From JADMIH01 sp036399775 (GTDB taxonomy: Bacteria; Chloroflexota; Chloroflexia; QHBQ01; JADMIH01), in contig DASWMJ010000030.1 of the NCBI GenBank assembly GCA_036399775.1, positions 62,001 to 126,000 of the forward strand: DNA of 64,000 nucleotides. The letters are read 5' to 3'. The translations under genes were made by a program, and so were the position numbers. Under the pieces are notes generated by a model. It was given only the letters and a program-made list of their open reading frames with translations, did no database searches and was not told the DNA's origin. The stretch's first letter is position 1. The number at the start of each line of letters is the position of its first letter. Of this stretch, positions 43,634-51,353 are shown in pieces.

Positions 43634-44668
43634 ATGCAGGACAACGATACGCCCGCGACGCCGCCCGACCTGGCCCTGTTCCAGATGATGTACGGCTTCA
43701 TGCCCTCGCGACTGGTCTACGTGGCTGCGCGCCTGGGTCTAGCCGACCATATGCACGAAGGTGAGCGCACCAGCCCTGGGCTTGCCCGCAAAGTTGGCGC
43801 GGACGAGCACGCCCTGCGCCGGGTCATGCGGGGGTTGGTGAATGTCGGCGTATTCATCGAAGATGAAGAGGGGCAGTTCGGCCTCACGCCCATAGGAGAG
43901 TTCCTGCGGAGCGACGTGCCCAATTCATTGCGCGACCTGGCTATCCTGAGCGGCGAGGAGTTTTATCCGGCGTGGGGCGCGCTGCTCAAAACGGTAAGAA
44001 GCGGGCAGACCGCTTTCGACAGCGCGTTCGGCACGGGGTTCTTCCACCACCTTGAGCAACACCCGGAGGCGGGCGAGCGCTTCAACAATTTCATGGTCGC
44101 CCTGACCACCGACACGGCTGCGGCGGCGCTTGATGCCTACGACTTCTCGGCTTTCCGCAGGATAGTTGACGTGGGTGGGGGGTACGGCCCGCTCCTGGCT
44201 GCCTTACTCAAAGCCAACCTCCAGGCGAGAGGAGTGCTCTTCGACACCGAGACTATCGCTGAGGGTGCCCGGCGCTACTTGCAAGGAGAAGGGCTGCTGG
44301 AACGTTGCGAGATCGTCGCGGGCGACTTTTTCGAGGCGGTGCCTGCCGGAGGCGACCTGTACGTGCTCTCGCAGGTGCTACACGATTGGGACGACGCTCA
44401 TTGCTTGCAGATACTCAAAAGCTGCCGTGAGGCTATGCCCGCAGGCGGCACGCTCCTGGTGCTCGAGGCGCTCATGCCGGAGCGCGTAAGTGAGCCGTCA
44501 GGCGTGGTAGACTCCGACCTGATAATGCTGGCGATGACAGGTGGCCGAGAGCGCACCGAGGCCGAGTACCGCGAATTGCTGGCCGCTTCGGGCTTCAAGC
44601 TGGCGCGCATCTTACCCACGCAGTCCCCTACGTACATAATTGAAGCGGCGCGGGTCGAGGAGCGATGA
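43634..44668 (+). CDS. SAM-dependent O-methyltransferase
   Basis: A 344-residue protein of the two-domain O-methyltransferase type: an N-terminal winged-helix dimerisation domain (about 10-95; RLVYVAARLGLADHM) and a Rossmann methyltransferase with motif I VDVGGGYGPLLAALL, the acidic ligand in GVLFDTE, GDFFEAVPAGGDLYVLSQVL and HDWDD. In this family the His of HDWDD is the usual catalytic base that takes a proton from a hydroxyl. It may methylate a hydroxyl on the peptide, for example one made by the P450 or a side-chain phenol; this is inference. It overlaps the thioesterase by ATGA at 44665-44668. Confidence 0.9.
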   Translation: MQDNDTPATPPDLALFQMMYGFMPSRLVYVAARLGLADHMHEGERTSPGLARKVGADEHALRRVMRGLVNVGVFIEDEEGQFGLTPIGEFLRSDVPNSLRDLAILSGEEFYPAWGALLKTVRSGQTAFDSAFGTGFFHHLEQHPEAGERFNNFMVALTTDTAAAALDAYDFSAFRRIVDVGGGYGPLLAALLKANLQARGVLFDTETIAEGARRYLQGEGLLERCEIVAGDFFEAVPAGGDLYVLSQVLHDWDDAHCLQILKSCREAMPAGGTLLVLEALMPERVSEPSGVVDSDLIMLAMTGGRERTEAEYRELLAASGFKLARILPTQSPTYIIEAARVEER

Positions 44669-45429
44669 GGCCCGGCCAAGACCCCTGGGTAATTTTTCCT
44701 AAGCCCGCTCCCCTGGCCCGCGTGAGGCTCTTTTGCTTCCCTTATGCCGGGGGCAGCGCCTCTATCTTTCGCGCCTGGCCCGCCGTACTGGGGCCGGAGA
44801 TCGAGTTGGGGGCGATCCAGCTTCCCGCGCGTGAGAGGCGGCTGGCGGACGCCCCGGTGAGCCACCTGCCATCGCTCGTGGAGGCCCTGGCGCGAAGCAT
44901 GCAAGGGTACGCAGACCTCCCATTCGCCTTTTACGGGCACAGCATGGGCGCGCTGGTGGCCTTCGAGGTCGCGCGGCGGCTGCATGGGGAGGGGAGTCCC
45001 GGCCCGGCTCACCTTTTCCTTTCGGGGCACAAAGCGCCCCAGCGCCCGGCCTGGCTCCCGTCTATCTACCATCTGCCCGACGAGGAGTTCATCGAGGGGT
45101 TGCGCCGCCTCGATGGCACCCCGGAGGACGTGCTGCAAAACAAGGAGTTGCTGCAACTGCTACTGCCCGCGCTCAGGGCCGATTTCGAGATAGTCAACAC
45201 ATACACCTACGTCGCCGGGCCGCCGCTCGATTGCCCCATCTCCATCTTCCGTTCCATGCAGGACAGCGAGGTGACTCGCGACGATCTGGAAGCCTGGCGA
45301 GAGCAGACCACAGGCGAGTTCAGGCTGCGCATGATGCCCGGCGGGCATTTTTTCCTGCACAGCGCCTACCCCGCCATCTTGCAGGCAATCACGTCCGACC
45401 TCGCGCCGTTGTTGAAAGCGTATGGCTGA
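44665..45429 (+). CDS. Type II thioesterase
   Basis: A 254-residue alpha/beta hydrolase of the GrsT/SrfAD type: FCFPYAGGSASIFRAW near the N-terminus, the nucleophile in YGHSMGAL (Ser93), and the catalytic His in MPGGHFFLHS near the C-terminus. It removes wrong or stalled acyl groups from carrier domains, which keeps an NRPS line moving. Since the last module ends in a reductase, this free-standing enzyme is an editor rather than the release enzyme. It overlaps the methyltransferase stop and is followed after 6 bases by the phosphopantetheinyl transferase, so the tailoring genes form one operon. Confidence 0.95.
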   Translation: MRPGQDPWVIFPKPAPLARVRLFCFPYAGGSASIFRAWPAVLGPEIELGAIQLPARERRLADAPVSHLPSLVEALARSMQGYADLPFAFYGHSMGALVAFEVARRLHGEGSPGPAHLFLSGHKAPQRPAWLPSIYHLPDEEFIEGLRRLDGTPEDVLQNKELLQLLLPALRADFEIVNTYTYVAGPPLDCPISIFRSMQDSEVTRDDLEAWREQTTGEFRLRMMPGGHFFLHSAYPAILQAITSDLAPLLKAYG

Positions 45430-45435
45430 GGCAGC

Positions 45436-46173
45436 ATGGCACCTCAGGCTTGCTTATGGAGCGCAGCCCCCGCAGAGTTGAGCTTGCAGGAGGGGGAAGT
45501 CCACGTCTGGCGCGCAGCCCTGGACGGGCAGCCGGGGCGACCATTGGCCCAGACGCTATCGGCTGGCGAGCAAGAGAGGGCGGCGCGCTTCCATTTCGAG
45601 GCTGACCGGCGGCGATTTGTCGCGGGGCGGGGGTTTCTGCGAGCGGTCCTGGCGCGCTACTTGCGCATAGAGCCGGGCGAGGTTCGATTCTCGTATGGGG
45701 AGCAGGGTAAGCCTACCTTGCCGGGAGACGCGGGCGAGGGTGCTATTCACTTCAACCTTGCCCATTCCGGGGAGTTGGCGTTATGCGCTGTAGCACGAAG
45801 GGAGGTGGGGATTGACCTTGAGCTAATCCGCCCCGTTTCCGAAAGCGCGCAGATAGCGGACCGATATTTCTCCATGCGAGAGAGGGCCGCGTTCCATTCA
45901 CGCCCATTAGAGGAAGCCGGCGAGGGTTTCCTGCGCCAGTGGACGCGCAAAGAGGCTTATCTCAAGGCCAGGGGGTGCGGCTTGAGCCTCGAACCGGACC
46001 GGGTTGAGGTCTGGGGCGGCCAGGATGGACCGCTCAAGCTGGAAGTGGCGGGCGAACCCGGCGAGGCTACGCGCTGGTCGCTGGTGGACCTGACGCCTGG
46101 CGGTGGCTACGTGGCGGCCCTGGCGGTTGAAGGGCGGGATTGGAGCCTCTCCTGCTGGCAATGGGCGGGGTAG
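45436..46173 (+). CDS. Sfp-type 4'-phosphopantetheinyl transferase
   Basis: A 245-residue protein with the Sfp/Gsp motifs: GKPTLPG, the FNLAHSGELALCAVA region, VGIDLELIRP (metal-binding Asp and Glu) and FLRQWTRKEAYLKARGCGLS. It moves phosphopantetheine from CoA onto the conserved Ser of carrier domains; the five GGHSL sites of this cluster are the expected targets. A cluster-borne copy makes the pathway self-sufficient for activation. The ATG lies 6 bases after the thioesterase stop. Two minus-strand genes follow, so this is the end of the mbtH-OMT-TE-PPTase run. Confidence 0.95.
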   Translation: MAPQACLWSAAPAELSLQEGEVHVWRAALDGQPGRPLAQTLSAGEQERAARFHFEADRRRFVAGRGFLRAVLARYLRIEPGEVRFSYGEQGKPTLPGDAGEGAIHFNLAHSGELALCAVARREVGIDLELIRPVSESAQIADRYFSMRERAAFHSRPLEEAGEGFLRQWTRKEAYLKARGCGLSLEPDRVEVWGGQDGPLKLEVAGEPGEATRWSLVDLTPGGGYVAALAVEGRDWSLSCWQWAG

Positions 46174-46226
46174 CATCGTTGCGGACATAGTGCTCCCGTT
46201 ACCGCCGTTAGATACGGACTGACTTC

Positions 46227-46697
46227 TCATTGCGTGACATCCAGTACCGTCGCCCCGGTGATTAGCTTGAGGTCGGCAGGCGCTATCTCTATCTCTATGC
46301 CTGCTTCGCCCGCTCCGATAAGCACAGTGGGGAGCGTCAGCAGTTGCTCGTCCATGAAGACGGGGACCGCATCTGCGCCGAGCGGTGAAACGCCTGTTGG
46401 CGGATAATCCAGGATAGCGAGCAGTTCGCCCGGCCCCGCAAGCTGAACACGGCGGCACCCCATGTGGTGAGCCAGCAGGCGCAGGTCGGCTCGCATGGTC
46501 GAAGCGCAAACGAGGATGCCGTACTGGCCCGAAGGTTGGCAGCGGAAAAAGAGCGTTTTAGCGATGCGCTCAGGCGCGTATCCGAGGGCGTGGGCGAAAT
46601 CGGCGGGGCTACGTATGGGGTCATGGAAATCGGCGTGCCGGTAGACGCGGTAGAGCACTCCCGCCTTATCTAGCGTGTCGGCGACGTGGGGGTGCAT
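46227..46697 (-). CDS. YbaK/EbsC-type aminoacyl-tRNA deacylase
   Basis: A 156-residue protein of the YbaK/ProX editing fold: YRHADFHDPIRSPADFAHAL, then RIAKTLFFRC with the catalytic-type Lys, and GVSPLGADAVPVF. These free-standing domains hydrolyse mischarged tRNAs, often Cys- or Ala-tRNA(Pro). It lies between the PPTase and the P450 genes, on the opposite strand, so it may simply be a housekeeping gene caught in the cluster. A self-protection role cannot be excluded but nothing in the sequence shows it. No clear Shine-Dalgarno is seen before ATG 46697. Confidence 0.85.
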   Translation of the reverse strand: MHPHVADTLDKAGVLYRVYRHADFHDPIRSPADFAHALGYAPERIAKTLFFRCQPSGQYGILVCASTMRADLRLLAHHMGCRRVQLAGPGELLAILDYPPTGVSPLGADAVPVFMDEQLLTLPTVLIGAGEAGIEIEIAPADLKLITGATVLDVTQ

Positions 46698-46725
46698 AAG
46701 AGGCTTACGGTCGGGCGCGCCAACA

Positions 46726-47430
46726 TTATTTAGTGACGGGCTGGGGTTCAGGTTCAGGGATCACAAACCCGTAAGCGAGGGCAACTTCTTGCACCTCACG
46801 CCTGACTCGCTTGGGGAGGTTGCCCCCGAAGATCTGGAGGTACGCGGCAATCCACTCAGGCTTCTTAGCGAGGAAGGGGAAATCGGTGGGCACCATGTGG
46901 CGTATCGCCAGCAGAGGCACGGTCGTGCGAAGGGGGCGGAAGTGGGGGTTGCGCAGGCCTGGCTCTTCGCACACGGCGTGGAACTGCCCGATCATAAGCC
47001 CTTTGGGGACGAACTCAGGCTTGAGAGTGGCCTGGATGATGTCGATGATACCGGGCGCTAGGTCGGGCGCGAGGTCGGGGAATAGTATAAGGATAGTCTT
47101 GTACTGGGCGTCCCGGCCCGTAAGGGGCACAAGCTCCAGGAACCACTCGCAATACGCCATCACCACAGCTCGAACCTCGTCCATAGTAGGGTGCGCGCCT
47201 GGGTAGACGGTCATCCAGAAGAGGTTCCGTTCAAGGGAAGGCTGAGTGTAGGGGCAGACGGCACCCTCCCGGCCCAGGTCAGGGTGCGGGTTGCTGAGGA
47301 ACTCCCTGGACCACGACAGCACGTTCTTGAGCGGCTCTCCATAAGCCAGCAGCACGTCGGGCAGCGCATCTCCGTCCAGGTTAGATGGCTCTAACAGGTA
47401 GAGAGATGGGTCGGCAGAATGTATGCGCAC
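46726..47430 (-). CDS. DUF6875-like protein of unknown function
   Basis: GTG 47430 follows GGAGGCGCTAA, a good ribosome site; 234 residues. The clearest motif is NPHPDLGREGAVCPYTQPSL, with a single conserved-looking Cys, then ERNLFWMTVYPG and a long helix-rich region with FPDLAPDLAPGIIDIIQATL. A later stretch reads HFRPLRTTVPLLAIRHMVPTDFPFL. I associate the LGRxGxVCPF-type motif with the DUF6875 family that appears in natural-product clusters, but I could not check this. No signal peptide or membrane segment. It lies 29 bases upstream of the YbaK-like gene in the same direction, so the two may be cotranscribed. Function is unknown. Confidence 0.6.
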   Translation of the reverse strand: MRIHSADPSLYLLEPSNLDGDALPDVLLAYGEPLKNVLSWSREFLSNPHPDLGREGAVCPYTQPSLERNLFWMTVYPGAHPTMDEVRAVVMAYCEWFLELVPLTGRDAQYKTILILFPDLAPDLAPGIIDIIQATLKPEFVPKGLMIGQFHAVCEEPGLRNPHFRPLRTTVPLLAIRHMVPTDFPFLAKKPEWIAAYLQIFGGNLPKRVRREVQEVALAYGFVIPEPEPQPVTK

Positions 47431-48020
47431 TTAGCGCCTCCATGTATATCATAAGGACCGACAAAGATTATATCACAAGAGCAGGCGACTGCATAGAGTT
47501 TTAAATCACTAAACTGCTACGTATCCGATGAGCCTATTCTATGCCGAACTTCTACTCACTTTCCAGCCCAAGAAGTGCTCACATTCTGCTCACTTTGCTG
47601 GACTTCCTGTTCACCGCGTCTAGGAATAATACGTCTACCATGTCGCCTGTCACTTCTTACACTTGTTTGGCGAGTTCCTTGACCAGCAATCGGTCCTGCT
47701 CATTGGCTGCTTACTTGCAATGTCAACAGATGTCTAATTGTGTTCGCAGCGGTCTGTCTTCACTACCATGCCCCCATTCTATCACCTTTATCATAGTTGC
47801 TGTTTTGCTATAGTGAGTGGCACAAAAAGTGGCACAAGATAGCGGTTTCGTTTCGGTTGGTAAGGCATGAGATAAAGGGAGGTGCAAGACGCCCATCATG
47901 TGTGGTATATTACGTCTGCTCTTCTCAGAAACCATGCTCCGGTAAGCTATCATAACAAACGAAAACAGCATCAGGCTCTAACACCTGATCCCCAATCCCT
48001 ATCCTCAGAGGAGGAACTTT
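47431..48020. other. Gene-free gap before the P450 gene
   Basis: About 590 bases that look lower in GC than the flanks. No credible gene: the frames at 47541-47813 and 47723-47971 have no ribosome site or recognisable domain. A near-direct repeat, TGGCACAAAAAG-TGGCACAA, lies at 47818-47837. No convincing promoter pair was found. Confidence 0.6.
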
Positions 48021-49241
48021 ATGCTGAAGGAAGTTGAACAAGCCCCAAGCCCCCTGGATGACCCCGGAATGCTTGACAACCCGTACCCTTTATACCAGCA
48101 AATCAGGTCCACCGACCCGGTGCATTGGTGGGACACGCTGAATGTCTGGGTGCTGACCCGCTACGCCGACGTGGTCGCCTCGCTACACGACCCACTTATG
48201 TCAACTGAGCGCATCCTGCCGGAGTTGGAGGGGCTGCCCCCCGCGCAACGGGAGGCGCAACGCCCGCAGTACGAGAGCCTCGCGCGCCAAATGGCGTTCG
48301 TGGACCCGCCGGAGCATACCCGCCTGCGCAGCCTGGTAAACAAGGCATTCACCCCGCGAGCCGTCGAAGCGTTGCGCCCTCGCGTGCAGCGCATCGTTGA
48401 CGACCTCCTGGATGCGGTCCAGGAGCAAGGCGAGATGGACGTGATCCGCGACCTCGCATACCCCCTACCAACCACCGTGATTGCCAGCATGTTCGGCTGC
48501 CCGCCGGAGGACCACATCCGCCTCAAGAAATGGTCGAACGACTTCGCGCAGCTATTCGACGTTCGGGAGCTTACTCTAGAGGAGTCGGCGGAGAGGATGC
48601 GCAACCTGGACGAATTCACCGACTACTTCCGCTACCACGCATCCGAGCGCAGGAAGAACCCTAAAGACGACATAATGAGCGCGATGGTCGCCGCCGAGGA
48701 GCAGGGAGAAAAGTTGAACGCGGAGGAGCTTTACGCCAACTGCGTGCTAATCGTCTTCGCAGGGCACGAAACAACCACCAACCTGATAGGCAACGGCCTG
48801 CTCGCGCTGCTGCGCCACCCCGACCAGATGCAAATGCTCAAAGATGATCCTTCGCTGATCCCAGGCGCGGTTGAGGAGATGTTGCGCTACGACAGCCCCG
48901 TGCAGTTCGCGGGGCGGATGGCAAAGGACGACATCGAGATAGGCGGAAAGCGCATCTTGAAAGGCCAGAATGTTTTGCAGGTGCTCGGTTCCGCCAACAG
49001 GGACCCTGAGCGTTTCCCGGAGCCGGACAGGTTCGACATCACCCGGCGCGACAACAGGCACGTAGCGTTCGGCTACTCCGCGCACTTCTGCCTGGGAGCG
49101 CCGCTTGCGCGCCAGGAGGGGCAGATAGCCTTTACAACGATGCTGCGCAGGATGCCCAACCTGCGGCTCCTGGAAGAAAACCCGCCCAGGAGGGAGAACC
49201 TCTCCCTGCGCGGCCTGAAGTCGCTACCTGTGGCCTTCTAG
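48021..49241 (+). CDS. Cytochrome P450
   Basis: A 406-residue soluble bacterial P450 with a strong ribosome site (AGAGGAGGAACTTT). Oxygen-binding I-helix AGHETTTN, K-helix EEMLRYDSP (ExxR), and the heme-binding loop FGYSAHFCLGAPLAR with the thiolate ligand Cys357. In the loop the usual FGxGxHxCxG has Ser in place of the third Gly. N-terminus DDPGMLDNPYPLYQQIR is typical of CYP107-like class I enzymes, which need separate ferredoxin and reductase; neither is seen here. It probably hydroxylates or otherwise oxidises the NRPS product, possibly making the hydroxyl that the O-methyltransferase caps. It is followed 58 bases later by the exporter gene. Confidence 0.93.
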   Translation: MLKEVEQAPSPLDDPGMLDNPYPLYQQIRSTDPVHWWDTLNVWVLTRYADVVASLHDPLMSTERILPELEGLPPAQREAQRPQYESLARQMAFVDPPEHTRLRSLVNKAFTPRAVEALRPRVQRIVDDLLDAVQEQGEMDVIRDLAYPLPTTVIASMFGCPPEDHIRLKKWSNDFAQLFDVRELTLEESAERMRNLDEFTDYFRYHASERRKNPKDDIMSAMVAAEEQGEKLNAEELYANCVLIVFAGHETTTNLIGNGLLALLRHPDQMQMLKDDPSLIPGAVEEMLRYDSPVQFAGRMAKDDIEIGGKRILKGQNVLQVLGSANRDPERFPEPDRFDITRRDNRHVAFGYSAHFCLGAPLARQEGQIAFTTMLRRMPNLRLLEENPPRRENLSLRGLKSLPVAF

Positions 49242-49299
49242 GCACGGCTTATTTACCATGATCGTGTAGCTAAAGGGACATCACCTCAGAAGGGGCAAT

Positions 49300-50697
49300 A
49301 TGACGTTCCGCACGACAATCTCTAGCATGCGGGTCTTCCTGCTGATCTGGTTTGGGCAGGTGATCTCGCTGATCGGGTCCGAGCTGACGGGCTTCGGGCT
49401 GGGCGTATGGGTGTACCAGCGCACGGGTTCGGCCACGCAGTTCGCCCTGATCGCAGTCGCTACTACGCTGCCAGGTATCGTGCTCTCTCCACTGGCGGGG
49501 GCGATAGTGGACCGTTTTGACCGCCGCCTGGTGTTGATACTCAGCGATACGGGCGCGGCCCTCAGCACTCTCACCATCGCGCTCCTGATAATGACAGGCC
49601 AGCTTGAGACCTGGCACATATACGTGCTTATGGGTATAAGCTCGGCGTTCAGCTCCTTCCACTGGCCCGCCTTCGCCGCCTCTATCAGCCTGCTCGTCCC
49701 CAAGCAGCATTATGGCCGGGCCGGGGGGATGGTGGAGTTCGGGCAGGCCGCCGCGCAGACGGTGTCGCCCGTGATAGCAGGACTGCTGATCGTGGTAGTG
49801 CAACTGGGTGGGGTCGTGTTGATTGACGTGGTGACGTTCCTATTCGCGGTCACGACCCTGCTGCTGGTGCGCATACCTATGCCGAAGAAAAGCCCGGACG
49901 ACGCGGTGGAGGCAGGCTCGTTCTGGCGGGACGTGGGGTACGGGTGGAAGTACGTAAGGGCCAGGCGCGGCCTCTTCGCGCTGCTCTTCTTCTTCGCCTC
50001 CGTCAACTTCAGCGCGGCTGCCATCGGCGTATTGATTCCACCCCTGGTGTTGAGTTTCACCACCGTAGAGGTGCTGGGCACCGTGTTGTCGGTGGCCTTC
50101 GCGGGGATGGTACTGGGCAGCATCACCATGAGCGTATGGGGTGGCCCGAAACCTGGGCGGCGCATGGGCGTGGTAATCGCACTCGCGTTTGTGCAGGGGG
50201 TACTCATCATCATTGACGGGCTGCAACCCAGCGCCCTGCTCATCACCGCCGTAGGGTTTGTTTACCTGTTCGTAAGCCCTATCATTACAGGCAGCGACCA
50301 GGCGATTTGGCTGAGCAAGACCCCACCCAGCTTACAGGGGCGGGTGTTCGCCACGCAGCGTATGATGAGCTGGTCTACGGTGCCCCTGGCGTTCCTGGTG
50401 GCCGGTCCCCTGGCAGATTACGTGTTTGGGCCGCTCCTGGTTGAAGGCGGCCCGCTGGCAGGCAGCGTAGGGCAGGTTATAGGTGTCGGGCCGGGGCGGG
50501 GTATAGGGCTGCTCTTTATCGTGATGGGCACGTTGATGGTGCTGGTGACTATCGTCGCGGCACTCTATCCCCGGCTGACAAGGTTGGAGGAGGAGTTGCC
50601 GGACGCGGTCCCAGACGCAGAGGAGGCTCCACCTGCGGAGGAAAGCACTATAGGAGTCGAAGGTTCCGTCGCGGCTGCGGCTAGTCGCGGAACTTGA
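49300..50697 (+). CDS. MFS exporter
   Basis: A 465-residue major facilitator protein with about 12 membrane helices. The N-terminal half shows GQVISLIGSELTGFGLGVWV and the loop motif GAIVDRFDRRLVLILSD (motif A type). It resembles MFS_3-like antibiotic and siderophore exporters. The C-terminal ~50 residues are an acidic cytoplasmic tail (DAVPDAEEAPPAEE). Located directly after the P450 gene, it is the likely exporter or self-resistance pump for the peptide. Its last 17 bases overlap the 3' end of the convergent panD gene, a tight arrangement. AGGGGCAAT precedes ATG 49300. Confidence 0.92.
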   Translation: MTFRTTISSMRVFLLIWFGQVISLIGSELTGFGLGVWVYQRTGSATQFALIAVATTLPGIVLSPLAGAIVDRFDRRLVLILSDTGAALSTLTIALLIMTGQLETWHIYVLMGISSAFSSFHWPAFAASISLLVPKQHYGRAGGMVEFGQAAAQTVSPVIAGLLIVVVQLGGVVLIDVVTFLFAVTTLLLVRIPMPKKSPDDAVEAGSFWRDVGYGWKYVRARRGLFALLFFFASVNFSAAAIGVLIPPLVLSFTTVEVLGTVLSVAFAGMVLGSITMSVWGGPKPGRRMGVVIALAFVQGVLIIIDGLQPSALLITAVGFVYLFVSPIITGSDQAIWLSKTPPSLQGRVFATQRMMSWSTVPLAFLVAGPLADYVFGPLLVEGGPLAGSVGQVIGVGPGRGIGLLFIVMGTLMVLVTIVAALYPRLTRLEEELPDAVPDAEEAPPAEESTIGVEGSVAAAASRGT

Positions 50698-51169
50698 CGC
50701 CCGTATAGGGGACCTGCTCCCTCATAAGTTCGTCTATATCCATCGAGGAGGCGGCGTCGAGAGGCGAGTGTGGGGCAGATGGAGGGGCCATGCCGCCCGG
50801 CGGTAGAGGGCGGACTTCGGTGATGATGTTGCGCTCGTCAACCAGCACCACACGGGGCTGCCAGTGGCCCGGCACAGGCTCTTCGACCTGAGCGTATGCC
50901 ATGATGATTACCATATCCCCAACATTGACCAGGTGGGCTGCCGCGCCGTTTAGCTGGATCGCGCCGCTGCCCGCTTCTCCCGCTATGGTATAGGTCTCTA
51001 CCCGGTTGCCGTTGGTCACGTCCACGACCTGCACTCTCTCGTAAGGCAGGATGTCGGCAGCTTCAAGCAGCAGCGTATCAATAGTGATGCTGCCGATGTA
51101 ATGAAGGTCTGCCGCGGTTACGGTTGCCCGGTGTATCTTGCTGCGAACCATCGTGCGATACACTGCCAT
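50681..51169 (-). CDS. panD: Aspartate 1-decarboxylase
   Basis: A 162-residue pyruvoyl-type PanD. It has VRSKIHRATVTAADLHYIGS, where the self-cleavage site is Gly26-Ser27, then IDTLLLEAADILPYERVQVV, NGNRVETYTIAGEAGSG and DMVIIMAYA. The enzyme turns L-aspartate into beta-alanine. The normal use is pantothenate and CoA synthesis, but the fourth NRPS module has a beta-alanine-type pocket, and this gene abuts the exporter at the end of the cluster, so it probably supplies that building block. The C-terminal ~35 residues (LPPGGMAPPSAPHS onward) extend past the usual ~125 residues. GGAGGTGGC precedes ATG 51169, and a TGG-TAAAAT extended -10 lies at 51213-51205. Confidence 0.93.
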   Translation of the reverse strand: MAVYRTMVRSKIHRATVTAADLHYIGSITIDTLLLEAADILPYERVQVVDVTNGNRVETYTIAGEAGSGAIQLNGAAAHLVNVGDMVIIMAYAQVEEPVPGHWQPRVVLVDERNIITEVRPLPPGGMAPPSAPHSPLDAASSMDIDELMREQVPYTGVKFRD

Positions 51170-51204
51170 ACAAAGCCACCTCCATATGCTAGTTTATTTT
51201 TGCT

Positions 51205-51213
51205 ATTTTACCA
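51205..51213 (-). promoter_or_regulatory. Extended -10 of panD
   Basis: On the minus strand TGG-TAAAAT, about 36 bases before the panD ATG. No good -35 at 16-18 bases, as is usual for extended -10 promoters. Nothing else is seen in the gap 51170-51353. Confidence 0.4.
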
Positions 51214-51353
51214 TATTGGATTGGTGTTCGCATGCAAGGTTGGGATAGAAAATCCTGTACACTTGGAGGGTGCCGAGGGTCTACAGGTTCAGACTTTCGG
51301 ACGCGGCATCTGTTCCAGCAAGGAGCCAAATGGTGCCTCCTCGCACGCCATCT

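Noticed and set aside
44665..45429. Thioesterase as the chain-release enzyme
   Set aside because: It is a free-standing type II enzyme, and the terminal module already carries a reductase domain.
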